DNA of 64,000 nt. Origin: Paenibacillus rigui. Its GTDB lineage: Bacteria; Bacillota; Bacilli; Paenibacillales; NBRC-103111. The stretch lies in contig NZ_NMQW01000033.1 in assembly GCF_002234615.1 (NCBI RefSeq), positions 62,001 to 126,000 on the forward strand. The letters run 5' to 3'. The notes beneath the pieces are model-generated. The model had not been told where the DNA came from. It saw only the letters and a list, made by a program, of their open reading frames with translations, and did no database searches. A program made the translations under genes and the position numbers. This document shows positions 26,717 through 35,087 of the stretch, in pieces (the stretch's first letter is position 1; every line of letters starts with the position of its first letter).

Positions 26717-27142
26717 ATGTCCCCATCATCATGGTTTGAACACACGCTGAGGGTCCGGTACCAGGAGACGGATCAAATGGGGGTTGTGTACCATGCGAAT
26801 TATTTGAACTGGTTTGAAATTGGCCGGACGGAGCTGATACGGTCTTTAGGCATGCCTTATCAGGTGATTGAAGCCAAAGGGCTGCTGCTTCCCGTCATTG
26901 AAGCCGAATTGAAATTCAGAATGCCTGCCAAATATGATGATTTGATTGCCATACGAACGCGAGTTGAGGAGTATACTAACGTACGGCTCCATTTTTCTTC
27001 TGAGATTGTAAGGGGGCAAGAAGTGCTTGTCAGCGGGGGGACGAAGCATGTGTGGCTGAACCGCGATTGGAAGCCCACACGTATCGATAAAATGGCTCCG
27101 GAGCTGTACGCGCTGCTTCAAGACAACGTCCCGGCGCAATAA
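26717..27142 (+). CDS. Acyl-CoA thioesterase (YbgC/FadM type)
   Basis: 141 residues, single hot-dog fold. YQETDQMGVVYHANYLNWFE (about 16-35) holds the catalytic Asp and His of the 4-hydroxybenzoyl-CoA thioesterase family, which hydrolyses short- to medium-chain acyl-CoA or aromatic-CoA thioesters. GGAGGGAG is 8 bases upstream of the ATG. It lies after the pyk terminator, so it may have its own promoter or depend on read-through. The natural substrate is unknown. Confidence 0.88.
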   Translation: MSPSSWFEHTLRVRYQETDQMGVVYHANYLNWFEIGRTELIRSLGMPYQVIEAKGLLLPVIEAELKFRMPAKYDDLIAIRTRVEEYTNVRLHFSSEIVRGQEVLVSGGTKHVWLNRDWKPTRIDKMAPELYALLQDNVPAQ

Positions 27143-27169
27143 TCCATTCAAGCGTCGGATCGGCGTCTA

Positions 27170-27185
27170 TACCCAACGTTGGGTA
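27170..27185. promoter_or_regulatory. 16-bp perfect palindrome before ppk
   Basis: TACCCAACGTTGGGTA reads the same on both strands. It lies 28 bp after the thioesterase stop, immediately next to the first Pho-box half-site. It could be an operator for an unidentified dimeric regulator. It is too short and lacks a T-tail to be a typical terminator. Confidence 0.5.
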
Positions 27186-27224
27186 TTTACAAACAATTTA
27201 CATAAATCACATTCTCTGATTACA
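27186..27224 (+). promoter_or_regulatory. Candidate PhoP (Pho) box upstream of ppk
   Basis: TTTACA at 27186, TTTACA at 27197 and ATTACA at 27219 lie at exact multiples of 11 bp, with a degenerate position at 27208. B. subtilis PhoP binds direct repeats of TT(A/T/C)ACA at 11-bp period. A phoR/phoP pair lies in this window and ppk is a plausible Pho target. Confidence 0.6.
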
Positions 27225-27325
27225 TTGTCGAACTAACATGAAATGAGAAGAATGCGAAGGAATCGACGCACCTTTCGGGCTGTTTTGCCGGAAAAGGTCG
27301 AAGCCTATGGAGGTTACGAGACAAT

Positions 27326-29434
27326 ATGAAAGAGATGGCGCCCAGAGAAAGAGAAGCATCATCGAATTATTTAAACCGGGATTTAAGCTGGATTGAGTTT
27401 AACTGGCGCGTGCTGGAAGAGGCTCAGGATCAAGAAACACCTCTGCTGGAGCGGATGAAGTTTCTGTCGATCGTGTCCTCGAATTTGGATGAGTTTATGA
27501 GTGTGCGCGTTGCCGGGATTAAGGACCAGATCAAAGCGGGGTATACGAAAAAAGATTTTACCGGCTACACACCGGCAGGCTTGTTCAAGCGGGTCATGAG
27601 ACGAGCGGCCAAAATGGTCGCCGAGCAGTACAAAACATGCCGTGACATATGCCGGCAGCTGGCTAAAGAAGGCATTTTGTTTACAGACTATGAAGATTTG
27701 AATAGCAGCCAGAGGAAAGCAATGGATGCCTATTTTCACGATATTATTTTCCCGGTGCTGACCCCGATGGCGGTTGATCAGAGCCGCCCGTTTCCACTGG
27801 TACATACGCAGGCACTCTATTTGGCCGTCGTTCTGCTGAAGGAGGGGGATGATCCGGAGGATGAGCCTTACTTTGCCATTGTACAGGTGCCCTCCAATCT
27901 GTCCCGATTCATCGAGGTGCCTGCCCGATCGAACAGCAAGAAGCATGAATTTGTACTGATGGAGGATTTGATCGAGCAGCATATTCATACGTTGTTCTCC
28001 GGTTACACCCCGCTTTCCGTGCATGGCTTCCGATTAACCCGAAATGCGGACCTGACGCTGAATGAAGAAGGGGCAGAGGACCTGCTGGAGGAGATTGAGA
28101 AGGAGCTGCGCCGCCGCCGCTGGGGAGTGCCTGTCCGTCTCGAGGTACAGAAGGGCATTCATCCCTATGCGCTGAACCAGCTGCAATATGAATTTGAAAT
28201 TGAAGACAATACAATAGAAATTGACGGTCCGCTGGATCTGACTTACTTTATGAAGCTTTTTGGCTCCTTAAAAGGCTACGAGCATCTCCGTTACAAGCCA
28301 GTTGAGCCGGTGTATCCTGCAGAGCTTGATGACACGGACGATCTGTTCTCGGAGATCAGAAATCAGGATGTGCTGGTATACCATCCTTATGAATCGTTTG
28401 ATGTCATGACGGATTTCATTAATGAGGCTGCCGACGATTCGCGTGTATTGGCGATCAAAATGACGCTGTACCGTGTGAGCGGCCAATCTCCTTTGATTCA
28501 AGCGTTGGCACGCGCGGCGGAATCCGGCAAGCAGGTGACTGTGGTTGTGGAGCTTAAGGCCAGGTTTGACGAGGAGCGCAACATTGCCTGGGCCCGTACG
28601 CTGGAGCAGTCCGGCTGTCACGTGGTGTATGGTCTTGTCGGCTTGAAGACGCATGCCAAGATTACGCTGGTTGTCCGCCAGGAAGAAGACGGGCTGCGCC
28701 GTTATGTCCACGTCGGTACGGGCAATTATAACGACAATACAGCCAAGCTGTATACGGATATCGGCTTGTTTACGTCGCATCCGATCATTGGCGAGGATGC
28801 TTCGGCCTTGTTTAACGAGGTAACGGGGTATTCCGCACCGCATAATTGGAAGGCTTTCGGTGTTGCGCCAACGGATTTGAAGGATAAGCTGTTTGAGAAA
28901 ATTCGCCGCGAATCGCAGCATGCTGCCCAAGGCAAGCCTGCGCGCATTATTGCCAAGATGAATTCCTTATCCAACCAGGACGTTGTGGATGAGCTGTACG
29001 AGGCTTCCAAGGCCGGGGTGAAAATCGATCTGGTCATTCGAGGCGTCTGCTGTCTGCGTCCAGGGGTGCCGGGCTTAAGCGAGAACATCAGGGTCCTTAG
29101 TATTGTGGACCGGTTTTTGGAGCATTCGCGGATTTGGTATTTCGAGAACGGCGAAGAGCCGGAGGTGTATATCTCCAGCGCCGATTGGATGACGAGAAAT
29201 TTGACCCGTCGTATTGAATTGATGTGCCCGGTGTTCGACAAGCATTTGCAGCATACATTAATCCGTATTTTGGAGCTGAGCCTGAACGATAACGTGAAGG
29301 CTAGAGAGCTGCAGCCTAACGGGATGTATGAACGGGTAGTGAACGAGGAGAAGCCGCTTCGGAGCCAGTTTGAGGCGATGCGCATCAAGTCCTGGAAGAA
29401 GAAGCACCCGCATCCCCATTCACATGAAGTGTAA
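27326..29434 (+). CDS. ppk: Polyphosphate kinase 1
   Basis: 702 residues. Polymerises the terminal phosphate of ATP into inorganic polyphosphate. N domain: NRDLSWIEFNWRVLEEA. The two PLD-like C-terminal domains contain the autophosphorylated His region GLKTHAKITLVV (about residue 445) and the second His in VHVGTGNYNDNTAKLYTDIG. GGAGGT lies 12 bases before the ATG. The 3' end overlaps the convergent ppx gene by 50 bases. A candidate Pho box upstream suggests induction by phosphate starvation. Confidence 0.95.
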   Translation: MKEMAPREREASSNYLNRDLSWIEFNWRVLEEAQDQETPLLERMKFLSIVSSNLDEFMSVRVAGIKDQIKAGYTKKDFTGYTPAGLFKRVMRRAAKMVAEQYKTCRDICRQLAKEGILFTDYEDLNSSQRKAMDAYFHDIIFPVLTPMAVDQSRPFPLVHTQALYLAVVLLKEGDDPEDEPYFAIVQVPSNLSRFIEVPARSNSKKHEFVLMEDLIEQHIHTLFSGYTPLSVHGFRLTRNADLTLNEEGAEDLLEEIEKELRRRRWGVPVRLEVQKGIHPYALNQLQYEFEIEDNTIEIDGPLDLTYFMKLFGSLKGYEHLRYKPVEPVYPAELDDTDDLFSEIRNQDVLVYHPYESFDVMTDFINEAADDSRVLAIKMTLYRVSGQSPLIQALARAAESGKQVTVVVELKARFDEERNIAWARTLEQSGCHVVYGLVGLKTHAKITLVVRQEEDGLRRYVHVGTGNYNDNTAKLYTDIGLFTSHPIIGEDASALFNEVTGYSAPHNWKAFGVAPTDLKDKLFEKIRRESQHAAQGKPARIIAKMNSLSNQDVVDELYEASKAGVKIDLVIRGVCCLRPGVPGLSENIRVLSIVDRFLEHSRIWYFENGEEPEVYISSADWMTRNLTRRIELMCPVFDKHLQHTLIRILELSLNDNVKARELQPNGMYERVVNEEKPLRSQFEAMRIKSWKKKHPHPHSHEV

Positions 29435-30950
29435 GCTTTACATTCCAGCTTTTTTTCAAGTCTTTACTGAGAGCAGCGATCTCCCGGATTTCGACCGAGG
29501 GGTCGCTTTTTGTTTGCAGTGACAGCTGCAGCTCCTTGCCCGCACTGTCCACGAGTGCATCCAGAGACGCAACCGCTTGTGTTTCGGAGTGGTCCGACGC
29601 GATTGCCAGTTGAAGTAAAGTACCTAGGCGCACAATAAGATCAACATCCGATTCGAGCAAAATATCTTTGTGCTGAAGCACGGTTTGCTGCACGCGGCTT
29701 TTCGTCTTAAACGAAGCGATAGACGCTACGAGAAGCGTTTCCCTATGGGATAAGCCGTCCAAACGGGCTTGGGTAATCAGCGTAAAGGAATGCTTCGCGT
29801 ACTGGTAGTAGTTAATGGCTACGCCGATTCGGTAGAGCAGCGCGGCACAATGTAAAAGCTGGCGCGTCCTCTCGTCGAACGCTTGAATTTCGCGAAGCGC
29901 ATCAAACAAGCTTAGCGCATGCTCCGCAACCTTGTGGAGGTGGGCGGCGGGAGCGGTGGAATGCAGCCCGAGAAGATTGTAAACGCTTCGCTCTACAAGG
30001 CTTAAGGATGTATCATAATCCGGAGATGCGGATAGATAGCTCTCTTGGAAAAGCCCGTCGCGAAGGCCTGCGCCGCTGATGACATAATGGCTTGCGCTTG
30101 CAGCCTCAAACAAAGTATGAAGGATCGTCAGGCCGGGAACGATGATATCGTACCGGTCCTTTGACAAGCCGTCTACCTTTTTACGTTTGTCCGCCGGAAG
30201 CGAAGGCAGCAATTTCATCCATTCATCCATATCTTCAGCAGACATGGAGTAATTATGGGTAACCGGCAAAGAATACTTGCGTTTTTTCTGGGTGATTTTG
30301 CTTAAGGAGCGAATGGTTCCTCCTAGTCCGACCAGAGGGAGGCCCGGATGCTGTTGGATCCAAGGTTCCCCTTCTACAGCCTGCAGAACCATTTGGCGAA
30401 TGCAGCGGAGCTGTTCGTCCGTGAAGTTGCCGTCGTTGGAAAATTTGCGCGTTGTATTCACTGCACCGAAAGGAAAGGAAACGCTGTGGAGCCGCTCCCG
30501 ATTGCGGAAGACACTGACCTCCGTGCTCCCGCCTCCGATATCGACGAGCATACCGTCGGAAATATCCAAAGCATGCATCATCCCGAGAAAGCCGACGCGT
30601 GCTTCATCTTCACCGGACAACAGCTCGACGTGAATCCCGGTTTGTAGACGCAGCAAATCAATGATTTGCCGGGAGTTGGAGGCATTGCGGATAGCGGCAG
30701 TCGCAGCAGCACGCATATCCGTGACTTCGTAGGCCGTACATATCTGATGGAATTGTTTCAATATTTGAATAAGCTCATCGATGTCATCGGTCGGGAGAAC
30801 ATTGTCATCACCGATCTTTTGGCTGAGCCTGGCGGACTGCTTGAACTCTCCGATGACGCGATAAGCCAGTGTCGGAAACAGCTCGTATATGACAAGACGA
30901 ATGGAGTTGGAACCGATATCTATGATGCCGATTCTACGGTTGATAGGCAT
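29385..30950 (-). CDS. ppx: Ppx/GppA phosphatase with HD domain
   Basis: 521 residues. Exopolyphosphatase or guanosine pentaphosphate phosphatase; in both cases a hydrolase acting on chains of phosphate. The ASKHA N-terminal part has IGIIDIGSNSIRLVIYE (residues 6-22), SGEDEARVGFLGM (about 140) and LVDIGGGSTEVSVF (about 155). The second half is an HD-like helical domain (about 320-500). The ATG chosen has GGGGGA 6 bases before it; an ATG six codons upstream lacks a ribosome binding site. The location opposite ppk supports a polyphosphate role. Confidence 0.9.
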   Translation of the reverse strand: MPINRRIGIIDIGSNSIRLVIYELFPTLAYRVIGEFKQSARLSQKIGDDNVLPTDDIDELIQILKQFHQICTAYEVTDMRAAATAAIRNASNSRQIIDLLRLQTGIHVELLSGEDEARVGFLGMMHALDISDGMLVDIGGGSTEVSVFRNRERLHSVSFPFGAVNTTRKFSNDGNFTDEQLRCIRQMVLQAVEGEPWIQQHPGLPLVGLGGTIRSLSKITQKKRKYSLPVTHNYSMSAEDMDEWMKLLPSLPADKRKKVDGLSKDRYDIIVPGLTILHTLFEAASASHYVISGAGLRDGLFQESYLSASPDYDTSLSLVERSVYNLLGLHSTAPAAHLHKVAEHALSLFDALREIQAFDERTRQLLHCAALLYRIGVAINYYQYAKHSFTLITQARLDGLSHRETLLVASIASFKTKSRVQQTVLQHKDILLESDVDLIVRLGTLLQLAIASDHSETQAVASLDALVDSAGKELQLSLQTKSDPSVEIREIAALSKDLKKSWNVKLTLHVNGDAGASSSRT

Positions 30951-31147
30951 GAAATTCCCCCAATGCACATTGAAAAGGTTAAATGGATTCGCTTAAAGAC
31001 GTTGTTCTCATTTTACCATCGTTTTTGCCTGACGCAAAATTTCCAACAATAATTTAACATGGTATAAAAAAATTAAATCCGAGGCTTCTAAGAGTGCATT
31101 AATCTATTCGCTTCATATATTAAATGATTGTTAGACATAAAATCCTC

Positions 31148-31191
31148 TTGATAACGAATGTTCGTTCGCATAAAATAGGAACATACGTTCC
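31148..31191 (+). promoter_or_regulatory. Promoter overlapped by two LexA-type boxes
   Basis: TTGATA (31148), 17 bases, TAAAAT (31171) forms a good sigma-A promoter. CGAATGTTCGTTCG (31155-31168) and GGAACATACGTTCC (31178-31191) both fit the Bacillus LexA pattern GAAC-N4-GTTC, the second perfectly in its core. They lie in the spacer and just after the -10, where a repressor would block initiation. This suggests SOS control of the two genes that follow. Confidence 0.7.
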
Positions 31192-31211
31192 GTTCTGGGA
31201 GGGCGAGATAG

Positions 31212-31403
31212 ATGGATAAGTATGTCGGTCAGACCATTGAGATCATTTACCTAAGCAAGGGCGGAGAACTGACACAAAGAAGGGTTGAAGTCATCTCGGT
31301 TATAGGTGGAGTTATGAAGGCGAAGTGTTTGCAGCGGAATGCACCTCGGGTATTCACGATTGATAACATTCTGGCCGTGCAGCCGGTTAGGAGGGTGTCG
31401 TGA
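31212..31403 (+). CDS. Small SOS-linked protein, unknown
   Basis: 63 residues with GGGAGGGCGAG upstream of the ATG. The sequence is beta-rich and basic (IEIIYLSKGGELTQRRVEV, LAVQPVRRVS) and resembles the small domain at the C terminus of WYL-type proteins, though I cannot confirm it. It is translationally coupled to the YolD-like gene (TGATG overlap) and stands behind a promoter with two LexA-type boxes. A DNA-damage-inducible accessory role is inference from context. Confidence 0.75.
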   Translation: MDKYVGQTIEIIYLSKGGELTQRRVEVISVIGGVMKAKCLQRNAPRVFTIDNILAVQPVRRVS

Positions 31404-31663
31404 TGCCCAGAGAATTACAAAAGCAGACCAGTCCAGAGCTAATGGATGAGGAACGCGAAAAATTATTTGGACAATTGAAGGCCGCCAAGGCACATGCCCT
31501 TGAAGTGACAATAACTTATGGAAATCTGAAGAATCGACAGGTTCGAGGGATGGTGACCGGATTGGATCCGCGGCTGCACTTTGTTAAAGTGGAGGCCAAT
31601 TACGATTGGCGGCTGATTGATTTTGCAGACGTGATTAAAGTGGAGCTCGATCATGAGGATTGA
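31403..31663 (+). CDS. YolD-like protein
   Basis: 86 residues; contains the YolD-like pattern EVTITYGNLKNRQVRGMVTG followed by HFVKVEANYDWRLIDFADVI with the closing DVIKVELD. In B. subtilis YolD-type genes precede Y-family polymerase genes (uvrX, yqjW) and are SOS-induced. AGGAGGG lies 7 bases upstream and the ATG overlaps the previous stop; a GTG one codon earlier is also possible. No polymerase gene follows here: the next gene is citZ. Confidence 0.85.
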   Translation: MPRELQKQTSPELMDEEREKLFGQLKAAKAHALEVTITYGNLKNRQVRGMVTGLDPRLHFVKVEANYDWRLIDFADVIKVELDHED

Positions 31664-31912
31664 AACAGTGAGCTTTTTTCCTTCCCACAATTTTCCCGCA
31701 AAATATTTGATTCCTCATGATTTTTTGTGATACATTGTGCAAATACTGAATTTGATTAAAACCATACATAGCAAGGATTAGAGTGATCCATCGCGAGGGA
31801 AACCGCAGATAGCATATGTTTATTATACTGATAATGAACTTTTATGTCCAAATTTGTTCCCTTTAGTTGTTAAATCATTTATAGTAGAAATAGAGTAAAT
31901 GTTCGACTGCAA

Positions 31913-31927
31913 ATAAATATAATTTAT
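31913..31927. promoter_or_regulatory. CcpC-type dyad upstream of citZ
   Basis: ATAA-N7-TTAT exactly (spacer ATATAAT) inside a longer AT-rich palindrome. This is the binding pattern of B. subtilis CcpC, the citrate-responsive LysR repressor of citZ and citB. It lies 200 bp before the citZ start. No ccpC gene is in the window. Confidence 0.5.
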
Positions 31928-31951
31928 TGCACGGGCATTGTCTGAAAAATA

Positions 31952-32060
31952 GAGCTTCTCGTTAGCAATGACGAGTTCATAGCTCGGCGAAGTGGGGATT
32001 TATTGTCCCAACCGAAGTGTGGCTGTTATTTTCGTTTGCTTGCCGTGCTTGGACCGAGAT
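31952..32060 (+). other. Structured leader-like stretch before citZ
   Basis: The gap between the YolD-like gene and citZ is 464 bp. Besides the dyad above, a hairpin is seen at 31952-31985 (GAGCT/AGCTC outside, CTCGT/ACGAG inside) and GGGA/TCCC pair around 31994-32009. CGAAGTG occurs twice, 26 bp apart. No ribosome-binding site plus ORF is convincing. It could be a long leader or a repressor region; I recognise no riboswitch class. Nothing else is evident in 31664-31910. Confidence 0.35.
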
Positions 32061-32127
32061 TTTCTTGGGATCCACGATGTATGATATAGTATTTTTTGAA
32101 TGACTTGAACGCAAAGGAGAGATTGTT

Positions 32128-33243
32128 TTGACAGCTACTAAAGGTTTAGAAGGTATTGTTGCTACAACGTCCTCGATTAGCTCGATCATTGACGGTGTTC
32201 TTACTTACCGTGGGATCAACATCGACGACTTGGCCGAAAACGCGACTTTTGAAGAGGTTATTTACTTGCTTTGGTACGGTAAATTGCCAACTCATTCCGA
32301 ATTGGCTCAACTGATCAAAGACTTGAATCAATATGCTCCGATTCCTAGCCAAATTATCGATCAAATCAAATTGTATCCTAAGGATACGAACTCGATGGCT
32401 GCGCTTCGTTCCGCTGTATCCAGCCTGGCTTTGTACGATGCAGAAGCGAACGACATGACACCGGAAGCCAACCTGCGTAAAGCGATCAAGCTGCAGGCTC
32501 AAATTCCTACGATTATCGCTGCTTTCGCACGTATCCGTGAAGGCAAAGAGCCGATTGCTCCAAAGAGCGACGCAACTTCTGTTGCTCAAAACTTCCTTTA
32601 CATGCTGATCGGCAAAGAGCCGGACAAAGTGGCAATCGAGGCTTTGGACAAAGCATTGGTGCTTCATGCGGACCATGAGTTGAACGCATCCACTTTTGCA
32701 GCTCGCGTAACGGTTGCAACCTTGTCCGATATTTACTCCGGTGTGACTTCCGCTATCGGCGCTTTGAAAGGACCTCTTCACGGCGGTGCGAATGAAGCGG
32801 TTATGGCTATGCTGGAAGAAGTGGGCTCCTTTGAGAACGTTGAGAGCTACATCAACACCAAGCTGGAAAACAAAGAAAAAATCATGGGCTTCGGTCACCG
32901 CGTTTACAAAAACGGCGATCCTCGTGCAAAGCATCTGCAAAAGATGTCCCACGAGCTGGGCAAAATCACAGGCAATATGAACTGGTACAACATGTCCATC
33001 AAGATCGAGGAAATGGTTACCGGACAAAAAGGATTGAAGCCGAATGTTGACTTCTACTCCGCTTCCGTATATACTTCCTTGGAAATTCCGCGTGACCTGT
33101 TTACGCCGATTTTTGCGATCAGCCGTACATCCGGATGGACAGCTCACATTCTTGAGCAGTACGAAAACAACCGTTTGATCCGTCCTCGTGCGGAATACAC
33201 CGGCCTTTCTAACCAAAAATACATTCCGATTGAAAATCGTTAA
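32128..33243 (+). CDS. citZ: Citrate synthase
   Basis: 371 residues, condensing oxaloacetate and acetyl-CoA at the entry to the TCA cycle. Active-site elements are GPLHGGANEAV (about 220), IMGFGHRVYKNGDPRAKHL (about 252-270, catalytic His) and VDFYSASVY (about 308, catalytic Asp). The TTG start has AAAGGAGAG 9 bases upstream. Codons are strongly biased, as in highly expressed genes. First of the citZ-icd-mdh set; the spacers of about 145 and 470 bp both contain secondary structure. Confidence 0.96.
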   Translation: MTATKGLEGIVATTSSISSIIDGVLTYRGINIDDLAENATFEEVIYLLWYGKLPTHSELAQLIKDLNQYAPIPSQIIDQIKLYPKDTNSMAALRSAVSSLALYDAEANDMTPEANLRKAIKLQAQIPTIIAAFARIREGKEPIAPKSDATSVAQNFLYMLIGKEPDKVAIEALDKALVLHADHELNASTFAARVTVATLSDIYSGVTSAIGALKGPLHGGANEAVMAMLEEVGSFENVESYINTKLENKEKIMGFGHRVYKNGDPRAKHLQKMSHELGKITGNMNWYNMSIKIEEMVTGQKGLKPNVDFYSASVYTSLEIPRDLFTPIFAISRTSGWTAHILEQYENNRLIRPRAEYTGLSNQKYIPIENR

Positions 33244-33270
33244 TCGATTTCGATAAAGCTTTTACAGCCA

Positions 33271-33334
33271 ACGGGTTGTTACAGCGTCTCCTGTCCTTAT
33301 TTTACGGAATCGGGACAAGCGCTGTAGCTCCCGT
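33271..33334 (+). other. Hairpin in the citZ-icd spacer
   Basis: ACGGG pairs with CCCGT, TACAGCG with CGCTGTA, and GTCC with GGGAC, forming a three-part imperfect hairpin of about 64 bases. No T-run follows, so it is not a typical terminator; it may adjust icd expression relative to citZ or be a processing site. Confidence 0.5.
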
Positions 33335-33387
33335 TCAATTTTGTGTATACTTATGCTATCACCATTTTAAGGAGGCAATAAAAGATC

Positions 33388-34683
33388 ATGGCTCAATTCG
33401 AAAACTATACAGCTCCAACAGAAGGCGAAAAAATTACTATTGTTGACGGTAAGTTGAACGTCCCTAACAACCCTATCATTCCTTTCATCGAGGGTGACGG
33501 TACAGGTCCCGACATCTGGGCCGCTTCCAAACGCGTATTGGACGCAGCGGTAGAAAAAGCATATAAAGGCGAGAAAAAGATCGCTTGGTACGAAGTATTC
33601 GCCGGCGAAAAAGCATTCAACAAATTCAACAACTGGCTGCCTAACGACACATTGACAGCAATCCGCGAATATATCGTTGCGATTAAAGGCCCTTTGACGA
33701 CTCCGGTTGGCGGCGGTATCCGTTCCCTGAACGTTGCCCTTCGTCAAGAGTTGGACTTGTATGTTTGCTCCCGTCCTGTTCGTTACTTCAATGGCGTTCC
33801 ATCCCCAGTAAAACGTCCTGAACTGGTTGACATGGTTATTTTCCGTGAAAACACGGAGGATATCTATGCTGGTATCGAGTGGGAAGCCGGCTCCGCAGAA
33901 GTGAAAAAAGTGCTTGAGTTCCTGCAAAAAGAAATGGGCGTTAAGAAAATTCGCTTCCCTGAAACTTCCGGTATCGGTATCAAGCCTGTTTCCGCTGAAG
34001 GTTCCAAGCGTTTGATCCGTTCCGCTATCGAATATGCAATCGCACACGGCCGTAAGAGCGTTACCTTGGTACATAAAGGTAATATCATGAAATTTACTGA
34101 GGGTGCATTCAAAAACTGGGGTTATGAGCTGGCTGAGCAAGAGTTCGGCGACAAAACCTTCACTTGGGCACAATACGATAAAATTAAAGCAGAGCAAGGC
34201 ACGGATGCAGCAAACCAAGCTCAAAAAGAAGCAGAAGCTGCCGGCAAAGTCATCGTAAAAGATGCTATCGCCGACATCGCTTTGCAACAAGTATTGACTC
34301 GTCCTACAGACTTCGATGTTATCGCTACATTGAACCTGAACGGTGACTACTTGTCCGATGCTTTGGCAGCACAAGTAGGCGGTATCGGTATCGCACCAGG
34401 CGCTAACATCAACTATGTAACAGGTCACGCGATCTTCGAAGCGACTCATGGTACAGCTCCGAAATACGCTGGTCTGGACGTAGTTAACCCAGGCTCCGTT
34501 ATTTTGTCCGGCGTTATGATGCTTGAGCACCTGGGCTGGTTGGAAGCGGCTGAGCTGATCTACAAAGGTATGGAAACATCGATCAACAATAAAACCGTTA
34601 CTTATGACTTTGCACGTTTGATGGAAGGCGCTAAGGAAGTAAAATGCTCCGAGTTCGCTAACCAAATCATCGCTAATATGTAA
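33388..34683 (+). CDS. icd: Isocitrate dehydrogenase (NADP)
   Basis: 431 residues, oxidative decarboxylation of isocitrate to 2-oxoglutarate. Visible: [20 protein letters not shown] (N terminus), the substrate-binding Ser region [19 protein letters not shown] (about 110), [15 protein letters not shown] (about 152), and [16 protein letters not shown] (about 350). AAGGAGG is 10 bases before the ATG. Highly biased codons. It lies between citZ and mdh as in Bacillus. Confidence 0.96.
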   Translation: MAQFENYTAPTEGEKITIVDGKLNVPNNPIIPFIEGDGTGPDIWAASKRVLDAAVEKAYKGEKKIAWYEVFAGEKAFNKFNNWLPNDTLTAIREYIVAIKGPLTTPVGGGIRSLNVALRQELDLYVCSRPVRYFNGVPSPVKRPELVDMVIFRENTEDIYAGIEWEAGSAEVKKVLEFLQKEMGVKKIRFPETSGIGIKPVSAEGSKRLIRSAIEYAIAHGRKSVTLVHKGNIMKFTEGAFKNWGYELAEQEFGDKTFTWAQYDKIKAEQGTDAANQAQKEAEAAGKVIVKDAIADIALQQVLTRPTDFDVIATLNLNGDYLSDALAAQVGGIGIAPGANINYVTGHAIFEATHGTAPKYAGLDVVNPGSVILSGVMMLEHLGWLEAAELIYKGMETSINNKTVTYDFARLMEGAKEVKCSEFANQIIANM

Positions 34684-34705
34684 TTAGGCGGTCCGCCCCT
34701 CCGAA

Positions 34706-34886
34706 ATCCTCCTTTACCAAGGAGGATACCAGGGGTACGCTCCCTGGATGGCGAAAAGGTGTCCAGTGACCGGGTGAAGTAAGTTTTTGTTCGACGTTAG
34801 AGGTGGGAACGCGTTTGTCGAGAGTGCTTGAGCTAACGTCAAGCCACTCCGACACGCTTCCATGTCCAGCGGAGCTTTTTGTGTTT
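34706..34886. other. Highly structured icd-mdh spacer, first part
   Basis: Several stems follow the icd stop: ATCCTCCTT/AAGGAGGAT with a TACC loop (34706-34727), CCAGGG/CCCTGG (34729-34747), and GAGTGCTTGA/TCAAGCCACTC (about 34819-34846). GACGTTAG and CTAACGTC form an alternative long-range pair. GCTTCC/GGAGC followed by five T near 34880 may terminate icd transcription. No gene is supported; the minus-strand ORF across it is judged spurious. I recognise no known RNA family. Confidence 0.4.
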
Positions 34887-34970
34887 GTATAGTCTTTTGA
34901 GGTTAGGGGATCAGATGTTCGAGTCTGATGGCAAGGGAATTGCTTTTTATGCATTTGAAGCGTGAAATAG

Positions 34971-35087
34971 GGTTTGCAAGTATATACTTTAAGAGTGTGG
35001 GTGTCGGCCTTGTCCACTGGAAATATCCGCTCATGCGGGTGCTGATTTCTCAGGACAACAGCGGCCGCAAGTATATACTCGTAAACC
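34971..35087 (+). repeat. Structured dispersed repeat, copy D
   Basis: The ends GGTTTGCAAGTATATACTT and AAGTATATACTCGTAAACC pair over 17 of 19 positions. Inside lie GTGTCGGCCTTGTCC and GGACAACAGCGGCCGC, the same internal-loop pattern as in copies A-C, around a shorter apical part. It fills the gap directly before the mdh ribosome binding site (about 60 bases away). Confidence 0.7.

Noticed and set aside
33271-33334. Citz-icd hairpin as a fifth copy of the dispersed element
   Set aside because: It has GTCC/GGGAC arms, but the diagnostic TCGCCTTTG and CAACAGCGAYCGG loop strands are absent or would need several deletions.
34673-35017. 114-codon minus-strand ORF and tRNA-like pieces (GTGTCGGAGTGGC on the minus strand, GTTCGAGTC on the plus strand) in the icd-mdh gap
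   Set aside because: The two tRNA-like motifs are on opposite strands, no acceptor stem or anticodon arm can be drawn, and the ORF has no ribosome binding site. Best explained by the structured spacer.
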